Shown: piece by piece, positions 7,937 to 15,927 of the stretch
Position numbering within the stretch: position 1 is the first letter of the stretch
Layout: every line of letters begins with the position of its first letter
Origin: JAJEBT01 sp965221485
Lineage (GTDB): Bacteria > Pseudomonadota > Alphaproteobacteria > MPNO01 > UBA830
Length of the DNA stretch: 64,000 bases
Reading direction: 5' to 3'
Assembly: GCA_965221485.1 (NCBI GenBank)
Contig: OZ244893.1
Span: 4,419,944 to 4,483,943 of the forward strand
Translations under genes and position numbers: made by a program
Notes under the pieces: generated by a model
The model's input: only the letters and a program-made list of their open reading frames with translations
The model's database searches: none
Told to the model about the DNA's origin: nothing

Positions 7937-9106
7937 GTGGAATTAACGCGCGATGACTTTATCGAGAGTGCCCGCGCGCTCGTTCCGGCACTGCGCGAAC
8001 GGGCCGCCAAGGCGGAAGCGGACAGGCGTATTCCGGAAGCAACGCATCAGGCGTTCGTCGAGACCCATCTCTATCGGATGTTTCAGCCCAAGAGGTTTGG
8101 CGGCCACGAGATGGACCTCGCATTAATGGTCGATGTGGCAGCTGAACTGGGTCGAGGGTGCGGATCCAGCGCGTGGAATCTGACCAACATTGCCGTGCAA
8201 AGCTGGATTCAGGGGATGCATGTGCCGGAAGTCCAGGAAGAAATCTGGGGCGATCATCCTGAAGCACTTGTCGCTTCTGCGTTTCCCGGAAAGGGCTCCA
8301 GCGTGAAAAAGGTCGACGGGGGCATGGTCGTAGACGGACTCTGGAGTTTTGGCAGCGGCGTGGACGTCGCGGACTGGAACAACATGCAGATATTCCTGGC
8401 GCAGGATGGTGGCCCGCCGAATCACTATTTCGGATTGGTGCCGAGATCAGATTTCGAAATTGTGGATGACTGGTTCCCTACCGGCCTCGCCGCTACGGGC
8501 AGTCGATCGATCAAACTGTCGGAGGTGTTCATACCCGACCGGCGTTTGCAGTTTACCTCGAACATCAAGGGCGGGGAGTCGCCAGGCAGCAGGATCAACC
8601 CGTCCACGCTCTACAAGCTTCCCGTGTTCAGCATCGGTCTGAAACATTTTTCGGGAACAGCGCTTGGGATCGCGCGCGGAGGGATCGAGCTGATAGAGGA
8701 GGATATGCTCGCCCGCAAGACCGTAACGGGGATGACGCTCGCGGAACAGCCCTCGGTGTGGCTGCGCCTTGCTGAGTCCGGGGCCGAGGTGGATGCTGCC
8801 TGGGCAGTCCTGACAAGGGATTGCGCGGATGCGACGCGACTGCTGGATCAGGGGATCAATCCGTCTGTGGAAGAATGTCTGAAGTGGCGGCGGAACGATG
8901 CGTTTGCGGGGCGCCTCGCCGTCAGCGCGCTCGAGCGGCTGTACAGTCTGACGGGTGGACGGGCGCTCTCGACAGACAACCCGTTCCAGCGGGCATGGCG
9001 CGATGTCCATGCTGCCGTCCAGCAAATGCTCATGTCCTGGGACATGCATGCAACCAACTACGGAAAGGTCAGAATGGGTCAGCCATTCGCCGATCCGCGG
9101 GTGTGA
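7937..9106 (+). CDS. Acyl-CoA dehydrogenase-fold flavin monooxygenase (HsaA / HpaB-C2-like)
   Basis: About 389 residues with the acyl-CoA dehydrogenase fold of group D flavin monooxygenases: an N-terminal helical part with FQPKRFGG and GRGCGSSAWN, a central beta domain (WSFGSGVDVADW, GLAATGSRSI) and a C-terminal helical bundle with SLTGGRALSTDNPFQRAWRD. These features resemble 3-HSA hydroxylase HsaA and the C2 oxygenase of p-hydroxyphenylacetate hydroxylase, which use reduced flavin supplied by a separate reductase. I chose the GTG at 7937 because GGAGG lies 5 bases upstream; an in-frame ATG at 7889 has no such site and would add 16 residues. No flavin reductase gene lies next to it, so the reductase must come from elsewhere. 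Confidence 0.8.
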   Translation: MELTRDDFIESARALVPALRERAAKAEADRRIPEATHQAFVETHLYRMFQPKRFGGHEMDLALMVDVAAELGRGCGSSAWNLTNIAVQSWIQGMHVPEVQEEIWGDHPEALVASAFPGKGSSVKKVDGGMVVDGLWSFGSGVDVADWNNMQIFLAQDGGPPNHYFGLVPRSDFEIVDDWFPTGLAATGSRSIKLSEVFIPDRRLQFTSNIKGGESPGSRINPSTLYKLPVFSIGLKHFSGTALGIARGGIELIEEDMLARKTVTGMTLAEQPSVWLRLAESGAEVDAAWAVLTRDCADATRLLDQGINPSVEECLKWRRNDAFAGRLAVSALERLYSLTGGRALSTDNPFQRAWRDVHAAVQQMLMSWDMHATNYGKVRMGQPFADPRV

Positions 9107-9435
9107 ATGCCCGCCAGCGAACAGAGGCACAAAGGCGAGAAGACATTCGTTACGATCTGCCATCGTCGGCGCAGAGACCGGCCTGACAGAAATACGCGCT
9201 TTCACAAGTCGCACGAAACATCCGGGTCACAGGTTACGCAGACCATCATGTTGGCCGGTCTGTCCGCGTTTTTGCCGCGGCCCGTGTGCTCCTTCTCGGG
9301 CGACGCGGTCTCCCTGCGCCCGGGAACTTCGGGCTTGTCGCCCCGTCGTGACAATGACCTGTGAATTCTCGCCCTCGGGAGACGTGTTAAAATGCGGGCG
9401 ATGTCGATGAAAGCGCGATTTGGCAGGCAGGACCG
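9107..9435. other. Intergenic region
   Basis: About 330 bp after the monooxygenase with no supported gene. An extended -10-like TG-n-TAAAAT at 9386-9393 could start transcription of the antitoxin gene, but I see no good -35 element. Confidence 0.35.
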
Positions 9436-9672
9436 ATGGCCCAACTGACAGTCCGAAAGATCAGTGAAGAACTGGTGAGTGCGCTCAGTCAGCGAGCAGC
9501 TGCCAACAGACGCTCGGCCGAGGAGGAGCATCGGGAAATCCTGTATGCGGCGCTTCTCGGGAAAGAGACGGATTTTGCGGCAAGGGCGGCAGACATGCGT
9601 CAGCGCCTGAAGTCATCGATCGACAGCAGCAGAATAATCCGGGCGGACCGCGACCGGGACGGCACGGCGTGA
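9436..9672 (+). CDS. Ribbon-helix-helix antitoxin, FitA/StbC-like
   Basis: A 78-residue protein. The N-terminal strand LTVRKISEELVSALSQRA, followed by RRSAEEEHREIL, is the ribbon-helix-helix pattern of FitA/VapB-type antitoxins, which bind their own promoter and neutralise a PIN-domain RNase. The C-terminal half is charged, as expected for the toxin-binding tail. The usual partner, a VapC/FitB PIN toxin starting at or overlapping the stop codon, is absent: the frame that begins at the stop reads only about a dozen codons. This is an orphan or the remnant of a toxin-antitoxin pair. Confidence 0.75.
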   Translation: MAQLTVRKISEELVSALSQRAAANRRSAEEEHREILYAALLGKETDFAARAADMRQRLKSSIDSSRIIRADRDRDGTA

Positions 9673-10049
9673 TCGGCCGCGTTGCATTCTCGGGATTGAC
9701 CCGCGCTTGAGCCTTCAGGGCGGTGCCACGCATCACAGCTTCCGGAACGCGGCTGCAGGGAGAGACAACGAACAGGCGCGCTCTCCTGAGTCGTTTGGGA
9801 CGGGCCTCGGTCAACTGTACTCCGACGATCGACGTGACCTTCGGATCGACCGACACTCCTTGAATATTCGTTATCGCGAAGGTCCGGTCCGGGAAGGCAC
9901 ACCGGGTCCTGTTCACAGGATGTGATCGTCCGAGAGGCAGGGTGTCGGCCGGGAGGGCATGCGAGCCCTTGATCATCGCCGTTGGGCGGCACTATCTGCC
10001 CTGAGCCGGCTTCTGCAACCGGAGCGCGGAAAATCGCAGGGCTCGCTGG
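9673..10049. other. Intergenic region downstream of the orphan antitoxin
   Basis: About 375 bp with no supported coding gene on either strand. This is where a VapC-like toxin would be expected, but no PIN-domain motif can be read in any frame. Confidence 0.4.
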
Positions 10050-10122
10050 TGCCGGCTGAGGGACTCGAACCCCCGACCCCCTGATTACAAATCAGATGCT
10101 CTACCAGCTGAGCTAAGCCGGC
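10050..10122 (-). tRNA. tRNA-Thr(UGU)
   Basis: A complete 73-nt cloverleaf on the minus strand: acceptor GCCGGCT paired with AGCCGGC, a D-arm closed by GCTC/GAGC, anticodon stem TCTGA/TCAGG around the loop TTTGTAA (anticodon TGT), T-loop TTCGAGT and discriminator A. CCA is not encoded. Confidence 0.95.
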
Positions 10123-10134
10123 GAAGGAAACCCC

Positions 10135-10163
10135 GATATAGCGTCACAGAGCGTCGTCGGCAA
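10135..10163 (-). promoter_or_regulatory. Promoter of tRNA-Thr
   Basis: On the minus strand, TTGCCG (-35) and TATATC (-10) are separated by exactly 17 bases, ending 12 bases before the tRNA 5' end. The spacing and position fit a housekeeping sigma-70 promoter. Confidence 0.6.
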
Positions 10164-10268
10164 GGCTTGCAACGGAAAGATGCAGCAGTACTGTGGGCGG
10201 GGGCCCTGCATGATAACGGGCCCTGTCGCAGTAGTGCGATCGTGATTGATCACTGGGGAGAAAACCTG

Positions 10269-11135
10269 ATGCGCTGGCATGAACGCCGAACGGCCTTTCG
10301 CGCCCTTCTTGCCGAAGATGACTGTTTCCATCCCGCGTCCGTCTGGGATCCCCTTTCTGTCCGGATGGCGGAAGAAACCGGGTACGAGGTTGCAATGCTT
10401 GCGGGCTCGGTTGCGTCGCTTGCAGTTCTGGGGGCGCCCGACCTGATTCTCCTCACCCTGTCCGAGTTCGCAGACCAGGCCCACCGAATCAATCGCGCAG
10501 GACGCCTGCCCCTGCTGGTGGACGCCGATCACGGATACGGGAACGCACTCAATGTCCGACGAACGGTCGAGGAACTGGAGACGGCGGGTGTCGCGGCATT
10601 GACCATTGAGGACACGGATTTGCCCCGCCCGTTCGGCGAGACCAGTCATCCGCGTCTCCTGCCGCTTGAGGAGGGCGTGGGCAAGATGCGGGCCGCTCTC
10701 GATGCGCGCTGCGACCCTTCGCTCGTCATTGCCGGGCGCACCAGCGCGGCTGCCATTGCTAATCTTGACGAAGCGCTGCGGCGTGCCAGGGCCTATCAGG
10801 ACGCCGGTGTCGACGCCGTGTTTCTGACCGGAATCAGTGAGGAGGAGCCAATCAGGGCGCTCGGTGCAGAGCTCGATGTCCCGATCTTTCTGGGCGGTGC
10901 GGGAACCGGCTGCCTCGGGGACCGCCCGTTTCTCGCCTCATGCGGCGTCCGGATTTCCCTTCAGGGCCACGCACCGATCGCCGCCGCTGTGGAAGCAACC
11001 GGAAAGGCCTTTCGGGAGCTGCAGGGCGGCAGGTCTCCCGACAGCGTTTCCGCTACGGCTTCAGGTGCTGTGATGGATCGACTGACCCGCGAGGCGGATT
11101 ACCGGGACTGGACCCAGACCTATCTGCAGAAGTGA
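10269..11135 (+). CDS. Oxaloacetate decarboxylase-type enzyme of the isocitrate lyase/PEP mutase superfamily
   Basis: A 288-residue enzyme. The metal-binding loop DADHGYGN is at about residues 84-91, followed by VAALTIEDTDLP, EEGVGKMRAAL and LVIAGRTSA. This combination is characteristic of the PA4872-type oxaloacetate decarboxylases, which cleave oxaloacetate to pyruvate and CO2 with Mg2+. The KKCGH loop of lyases in the superfamily is absent, which supports decarboxylase over lyase. The start at 10269 has GGGGAGA upstream; an in-frame upstream start at 10167 would give 34 atypical residues. It is transcribed away from tRNA-Thr and converges on the DapA-like gene. Confidence 0.82.
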   Translation: MRWHERRTAFRALLAEDDCFHPASVWDPLSVRMAEETGYEVAMLAGSVASLAVLGAPDLILLTLSEFADQAHRINRAGRLPLLVDADHGYGNALNVRRTVEELETAGVAALTIEDTDLPRPFGETSHPRLLPLEEGVGKMRAALDARCDPSLVIAGRTSAAAIANLDEALRRARAYQDAGVDAVFLTGISEEEPIRALGAELDVPIFLGGAGTGCLGDRPFLASCGVRISLQGHAPIAAAVEATGKAFRELQGGRSPDSVSATASGAVMDRLTREADYRDWTQTYLQK

Positions 11136-11154
11136 CCTGCCAGCGGGGAAACAT

Positions 11155-12132
11155 CTACTCCGCGGCGATGGCGGTCGGGCCGAGCCCGGCAGCACCTGCC
11201 TGCCCGATATGGGCCGCCTCGAGGGCGTCAGAGATCCGCGCAATCTCGACCTCGTCCAGCTTGACAAGCGGTGGTCGAACGACGGCAGGTCCGTCAATCC
11301 GGCCGAGAAGGACGAGGGCCTCCTTCATCCGGTTGTGCATGTCGCCGAAGGGCTCGCAATAGAACACCTGGGTCGTGTGATAGATGCGGGCTGACAACCG
11401 CCGGGCTTCGGCCAGGTTGCCCTTCCGAACCGCACCGAACAATGCCGCCTGCAGATCCGCAATGACGGACCCGGCGCCCGACAGCAGCCCATCCGCGCCC
11501 ATGACCAGGGATGAGAGGAGCCAGGCAGAGTTGGTGGACAGGACGTTGACCGGACGTGCCAACCCGTGAAGGACGTTGATGTGACGCTCATGCACCTGGG
11601 GCGGTGACCAGTCCTTGATGGCCTTGACGCTCGGCACGGTCTCGCAGATCCGGACCAGGGTGTCCAGCGGATAGGCGAGGTCATTGGAATACTGGAACAC
11701 GATCAGCGGCAGATCCGTCGCGGCGGCGATGGTTTCGAAGTGGGAGAGGCCCATTTCCGGGCGCCGCCGAATCCCGCCCATGCCAAGTGAATGCGGCGGG
11801 AAGCAGAGCAAAGCCGATGCGCCGTGGGACTCGGCCATACGCGCCAGCGCAGCCGCTTCAAGACTGCCATCGGCATAGATCCCTGCAATCAGCGGCAGCC
11901 GGTCTCCGATGACATCGCCGGCTTCATCGAGCATCTGTGCCTGCTCATCAACCGAACATGCATGAATCTCGGACGCGTGTCCGTTGATCGTGATGGCGTC
12001 AACGCCGTCAATAGCAGCGACAAAGGCGAGATGGCGTCGGGTCTGATGCCAGTCAAACCTGTATTCTGCGTCGAACGCTGCAAGCGTGGCGGGAATGACG
12101 CCAGCAGGCACATAGTTCCTGAAACGGGCCAT
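11155..12132 (-). CDS. Dihydrodipicolinate synthase (DapA)-family aldolase/lyase
   Basis: A 325-residue TIM-barrel protein of the DapA/N-acetylneuraminate lyase family. The Schiff-base lysine is probably Lys173 in KAIKDWS, with the supporting tyrosine in FQYSN upstream; GVDAITINGHASE stands where DapA has its pyruvate-binding GTTGE loop. True DapA normally lies elsewhere and is about 290 residues long, so a catabolic aldolase or hydratase acting on a sugar acid or hydroxyproline-type keto acid is more likely. It lies 29 bp downstream of the molybdenum hydroxylase gene on the same strand, so they probably act in one pathway. Confidence 0.8.
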   Translation of the reverse strand: MARFRNYVPAGVIPATLAAFDAEYRFDWHQTRRHLAFVAAIDGVDAITINGHASEIHACSVDEQAQMLDEAGDVIGDRLPLIAGIYADGSLEAAALARMAESHGASALLCFPPHSLGMGGIRRRPEMGLSHFETIAAATDLPLIVFQYSNDLAYPLDTLVRICETVPSVKAIKDWSPPQVHERHINVLHGLARPVNVLSTNSAWLLSSLVMGADGLLSGAGSVIADLQAALFGAVRKGNLAEARRLSARIYHTTQVFYCEPFGDMHNRMKEALVLLGRIDGPAVVRPPLVKLDEVEIARISDALEAAHIGQAGAAGLGPTAIAAE

Positions 12133-12161
12133 GGCCGTTGCTCCCGGTCGGGTCTGTTTGC

Positions 12162-14549
12162 TCAGGCGGCATTATGACGGGACTCGCCGGCCCTGATCAA
12201 GCGCATCAGTTCCATCGGGCCCGCCGGGATTTCGCTCACCCGAACGTCCAGATCGGCCAGGGCATCATCAATGGCAGAAGCGATGGCGGCCGGAACCGGA
12301 ACAAGGCCGCTCTCTCCCACCCCCTTGACCCCCAGCGGATTCTGTGACGAGGGAACGACAATATGTTCGATTGCGATGTTGGGAACCTCGACAGGACCGG
12401 GGACCAGATATTCCGCCAGGTTGGTGGATTGCGGCTGTGCGTATTCATCCCACACCATTTTCTCGAACAGGGCGAAACCAAGCCCGTGGGCGGCACCGCC
12501 GGCGATCTGACCGTCGATCACAAGTGGATTGATCATGACACCGCAGTCATGGGCGACGACATAATTCAGGATCGAAACCTCCCCGGTGCCGGTATCGACC
12601 TCGATCTCGGCGACGTGAGCCCCGTTGGAAAACGCCAGGCCATCAATGGGGACCGCACCGTTTGCTTCCAGTCCGGGCGCCTCGCCGCCGGGCAGGGCAT
12701 AACCGGTGGCCGCACCGGACAGCCGCCCCGCCAGTTCGGCCAGATCCATTCCCATGCCGGGGACGCCACGGACCGCGACGCGGCCTTCGGCAATGTCCAG
12801 ATCGTCTTCGGAAACCTCGAGCAGGTGAGCGGCAACACGCAGCGCCTTTTCCCGGACTTCGATTGCTGCCTGGCGCGCCGATGATCCGGCGGTCACCGCC
12901 TGGCGGCTCGAGGCTGCACCCATCCCGTAGGGAATTCGGGAGGTATCGCCGGTAACGACGTCGATGTCGTCCATCGAGACACCGAGGGTCTGGGCGACAA
13001 TCTGCGCCAGCATTGTTCGGGTCCCCTGGCCGATGGCGGCAGCGCCGGACAACACGCTGACGCGGCCGGAAGGACCGACCCGGACGATCACAGCTTCGAA
13101 CGGACCGCGTCCCGAACCCTTCAGATAGACGGCGAGACCGATTCCCAGACGGCGCCCTTCACCGGCAGCGCGGTCCCGGCGTTCGCCAAATCCCTGCCAG
13201 TCAGCAGCTTCGAGAGCGGTTTCCAGGCAGCGCGGAAAATCGGCCTCGTCAATGCGAATGGCGCTGTCGGCACGGCTGGCCAGCGGCCGGAGATAGGGCA
13301 TGTCCCGAGGCTGGATCAGATTGCGTCGGCGGATCTCGTCACGGGTCAGCCCGATTTCGCGTGCCGCCTTGTCGAGCAGGCGCTCCATGACGAAGCAACC
13401 CTGGGGATAACCGGCACCGCGAACCGGGGTGACACAGGGCCGGTTGGTAAGAACCAGCTTGACGTCCAGGGAATAGCTGGGAACCTCGTAGGGCCCGGGT
13501 ACGATACTGCCGGCGTTCTGCGCGACATTGACGCCGCGGGCCGTATAGGCGCCATGATCATGAATCAGGGAACCTCGCAGCCCGCGGATCCCTCCGTCAG
13601 GTTCCAGCGCCAGGGACATGTCCCAGACCTGGTCACGTTCCTGGGTCGAGGCCGTAAAATGCTCACGGCGATCCTCGATCCACTTCACCGGTGTGCCGAG
13701 AAGCAGGGAAGCGGCGGCAATGACAATATCTTCAGGATAAAAGACCAGCTTGGGACCGAAACCGCCGCCGATGTCAGGCGTCACGACGCGGGTGTTGGTC
13801 TCACTGCGGCCAAGCAGACGAACCAGCATGCGCTGCGCCATGTGCGGCATCTGGGTTCCCAGCCATACCGTCAGCTCATCCCCGGCTGTGTCGTAGCGCG
13901 CCACGATACCGCGCCCCTCAATCGCCATGCCAAGACCCTTGTGCAGGCGCATCCTGTCTTCAACGACATACGCAGCGCCACCGAACGCGGCGTCCGTATC
14001 GCCGTAACCCATGGAAAAGGCCGCGAGGATGTTGTGTTCGGCATCGCTGTGGGCGAGCGGCGCACCGGGCCGGGCTGCAGCTTCGATGTCAGCGGAGACG
14101 GGGAGTTCCTGGTAGTCAACGATCACGAGCGAAGCAGCGTCTTCCGCAAGATACCGGCTGTCGGCAATGACGACAGCAACGGCTTCGCCCACATGACAGG
14201 TTTCGCGGTGCGCGAGAATGGGCCGGTCCCGGGTCTGCAAATAGGCATTGCTTGGCATACCGACCGCGAGGACTTCATCGGTCAGGACCGCAGCGAGGTC
14301 CGCCATCGTCAGAACGGCACGGACACCGGGCGCGTCTCTTGCCGGCTCGATATCGACGGAGCCGATTCGCGCGTGGGCCAGCGGACTTCGCACGAAGGCG
14401 GCATGCAGGAGACCCGGCAGCGGGATATCATCCGCGAATCGGGCCTGGCCCCTCAGCAGGGAAGGGTCCTCGAGCCGCCGCACGGGCTGGCCGAACGGAC
14501 CCGAGGCCGTTCCTTCGTCACGGGTTGAAAAATCTTCCAAGACACACAT
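12162..14549 (-). CDS. Xanthine dehydrogenase/CO dehydrogenase-family molybdopterin-binding large subunit
   Basis: A 795-residue molybdenum hydroxylase catalytic subunit. The N-terminal a/b hammerhead domain (RRLEDPSLLRGQARFADDI, LLHAAFVRSPLAHARI) is followed by the molybdopterin-binding part with GGGFGPK near residue 265, a VRGAGYPQ active-site loop near residue 370, QGTRTMLAQI and GVMINPLVIDGQIAGG at the C-terminus. The CoxL-specific AYRCSFR loop is absent, so this is not a form I CO dehydrogenase. The medium (FAD) and small (2Fe-2S) subunits expected for a working complex are not adjacent. The ATG is close behind a GAGG, so a start a few codons downstream is possible. Confidence 0.85.
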   Translation of the reverse strand: MCVLEDFSTRDEGTASGPFGQPVRRLEDPSLLRGQARFADDIPLPGLLHAAFVRSPLAHARIGSVDIEPARDAPGVRAVLTMADLAAVLTDEVLAVGMPSNAYLQTRDRPILAHRETCHVGEAVAVVIADSRYLAEDAASLVIVDYQELPVSADIEAAARPGAPLAHSDAEHNILAAFSMGYGDTDAAFGGAAYVVEDRMRLHKGLGMAIEGRGIVARYDTAGDELTVWLGTQMPHMAQRMLVRLLGRSETNTRVVTPDIGGGFGPKLVFYPEDIVIAAASLLLGTPVKWIEDRREHFTASTQERDQVWDMSLALEPDGGIRGLRGSLIHDHGAYTARGVNVAQNAGSIVPGPYEVPSYSLDVKLVLTNRPCVTPVRGAGYPQGCFVMERLLDKAAREIGLTRDEIRRRNLIQPRDMPYLRPLASRADSAIRIDEADFPRCLETALEAADWQGFGERRDRAAGEGRRLGIGLAVYLKGSGRGPFEAVIVRVGPSGRVSVLSGAAAIGQGTRTMLAQIVAQTLGVSMDDIDVVTGDTSRIPYGMGAASSRQAVTAGSSARQAAIEVREKALRVAAHLLEVSEDDLDIAEGRVAVRGVPGMGMDLAELAGRLSGAATGYALPGGEAPGLEANGAVPIDGLAFSNGAHVAEIEVDTGTGEVSILNYVVAHDCGVMINPLVIDGQIAGGAAHGLGFALFEKMVWDEYAQPQSTNLAEYLVPGPVEVPNIAIEHIVVPSSQNPLGVKGVGESGLVPVPAAIASAIDDALADLDVRVSEIPAGPMELMRLIRAGESRHNAA

Positions 14550-14597
14550 CCTCGCTACACTGTGACCGGTCTTGCTGCGATCCGATCACGGGTCTGT

Positions 14598-15398
14598 TCA
14601 GGGACGAAGCTGCCGGGTCCATTCATAGAGCGCGATGGAGGCCCCGGCTCCCACGTTGAGACTCTCCATTGCACCCGGCATGGGGATCCGCGCCATGAAA
14701 TCGCAGGTCTCGCGAACCAGTGTCCTGAGCCCCCGGCCTTCGGCGCCGACAACGAAAATACAGCGATCCGGGAGGTCGAGCTGCGGCAGTCCCGTGGCCG
14801 CGGCCGCCTCGAGCCCGACAATCCAGAATCCGGCTTCCCTGAGAGTACCGAGCGCCCGCACCAGATTGACAGACCGGACAAGGGGAACTGTCTCCAGCGC
14901 CCCGGACGCCGCCTTGGCGAGCGTTCCCGACTCGCCCGGGGAATGACGCCCGGTCAGGATGACCCCGGAAGCATCAAAGGCCGCCGCGGAACGCAGGATC
15001 GCGCCGACATTCTGCGGGTCGGTTATGCGATCGAGCACCAGAGCGACGACCGGCTTCCCGGTCGGGCTGGTGACAGTATCGAGGCTGTGCCCGGGCAGGG
15101 AATCGACCAGAAGGGCGAGGCCCTGGTGAACAGCGCCTTCCGGCAACCGGGAATCGATGGCCGTGGAGGTGGCTATCGTTACCGCGATCGGCGTCGCGTC
15201 CAGTTTGCGGGCGGCCGTGTCTGTCGCCAGCAGCCGGCGGCACCGGCGCCGGGGATTGGCGAGCGCCGCGGCGACCGCATGGCGGCCCCACAGCCAGTGT
15301 CCCGTTGCCGGGGCCCTTTCGCCCTTGCCGACCCGGGTGCGGCCACCCGCCTTGCCGGAGACACGGTCTCCGGTCGGGTTGTGGTTCTTGCATTCCAT
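14598..15398 (-). CDS. rlmB: 23S rRNA (guanosine-2'-O-)-methyltransferase RlmB (SpoU/TrmH family)
   Basis: A 266-residue SPOUT-class methyltransferase. After a basic N-terminal tail, GRHAVAAALANP begins the substrate-binding domain. The trefoil-knot catalytic domain carries the SpoU motifs: motif 1 LDRITDPQNVGAILRSA, motif 2 IFVVGAEGRGL and motif 3 IPMPGAMESLNVGAGASI. In E. coli RlmB makes Gm2251 in the peptidyl-transferase P-loop. The gene is divergent from the tRNA-Tyr/tuf unit, an arrangement often seen in alphaproteobacteria. Confidence 0.88.
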   Translation of the reverse strand: MECKNHNPTGDRVSGKAGGRTRVGKGERAPATGHWLWGRHAVAAALANPRRRCRRLLATDTAARKLDATPIAVTIATSTAIDSRLPEGAVHQGLALLVDSLPGHSLDTVTSPTGKPVVALVLDRITDPQNVGAILRSAAAFDASGVILTGRHSPGESGTLAKAASGALETVPLVRSVNLVRALGTLREAGFWIVGLEAAAATGLPQLDLPDRCIFVVGAEGRGLRTLVRETCDFMARIPMPGAMESLNVGAGASIALYEWTRQLRP

Positions 15399-15495
15399 GA
15401 CGCCGGGAGTATATAATGTGCACTCGGACTTGGGCAGACCACGGCGGCGGCTTCGCCATGCGGGCAGGCGGGGCCCGTTTGGCCATGCTTTTTCA

Positions 15496-15524
15496 TTGAC
15501 AACGGGTGCGGGATCCCTTAATTC
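15496..15524 (+). promoter_or_regulatory. Promoter of the tRNA-Tyr - tRNA-Gly - tuf unit
   Basis: A consensus -35 TTGACA, a 17-base spacer and the -10 TAATTC end 30 bases before the 5' end of tRNA-Tyr. No other strong promoter is visible up to tuf, so the tRNAs and the first EF-Tu gene, possibly with tRNA-Trp-secE-nusG, are probably expressed from here. Confidence 0.65.
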
Positions 15525-15554
15525 CGCCTTCCCGGCGGCTGTTCTGGAATTCGC

Positions 15555-15639
15555 GGAGGGATGCCCGAGTGGTTAAAGGGGACGGGCTGTAAACCCGTTG
15601 GCTATGCCTACGTTGGTTCGAATCCAACTCCCTCCACCA
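15555..15639 (+). tRNA. tRNA-Tyr(GUA)
   Basis: An 85-nt class II tRNA with a long variable arm: acceptor GGAGGGA/TCCCTCC, anticodon loop CTGTAAA (anticodon GTA), T-arm GTTGG-TTCGAAT-CCAAC and encoded CCA. Confidence 0.96.
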
Positions 15640-15740
15640 GAAACAATTTGCGGAGGTGATGTTGGCGCAGTCACCCGGGTGCGGATGTGCCGATGGCGAC
15701 GGTGACGGCGGACATACGAAATCGGAATCATGGAGACAGG

Positions 15741-15814
15741 GCGGGTGTAGCTCAATGGCAGAGCAGAAGCCTTCCAAGCTTACGACGAGGGTTCGATTCC
15801 CTTCACCCGCTCCA
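15741..15814 (+). tRNA. tRNA-Gly(UCC)
   Basis: A 74-nt cloverleaf: acceptor GCGGGTG/CACCCGC, anticodon loop CTTCCAA (anticodon TCC), T-loop TTCGATT and encoded CCA. It lies about 100 bp after tRNA-Tyr and 113 bp before tuf, in the same unit. Confidence 0.95.
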
Positions 15815-15927
15815 GAATCCCCTGGTACGGGAAGCTCCGGACACGGGACTCCCCGGGCATGGGGCAGAATCCGGAAGCGCCGGAACGGCAATTGTGAACA
15901 GTATCGAAGGCAAGGACTGTAAAGAAA

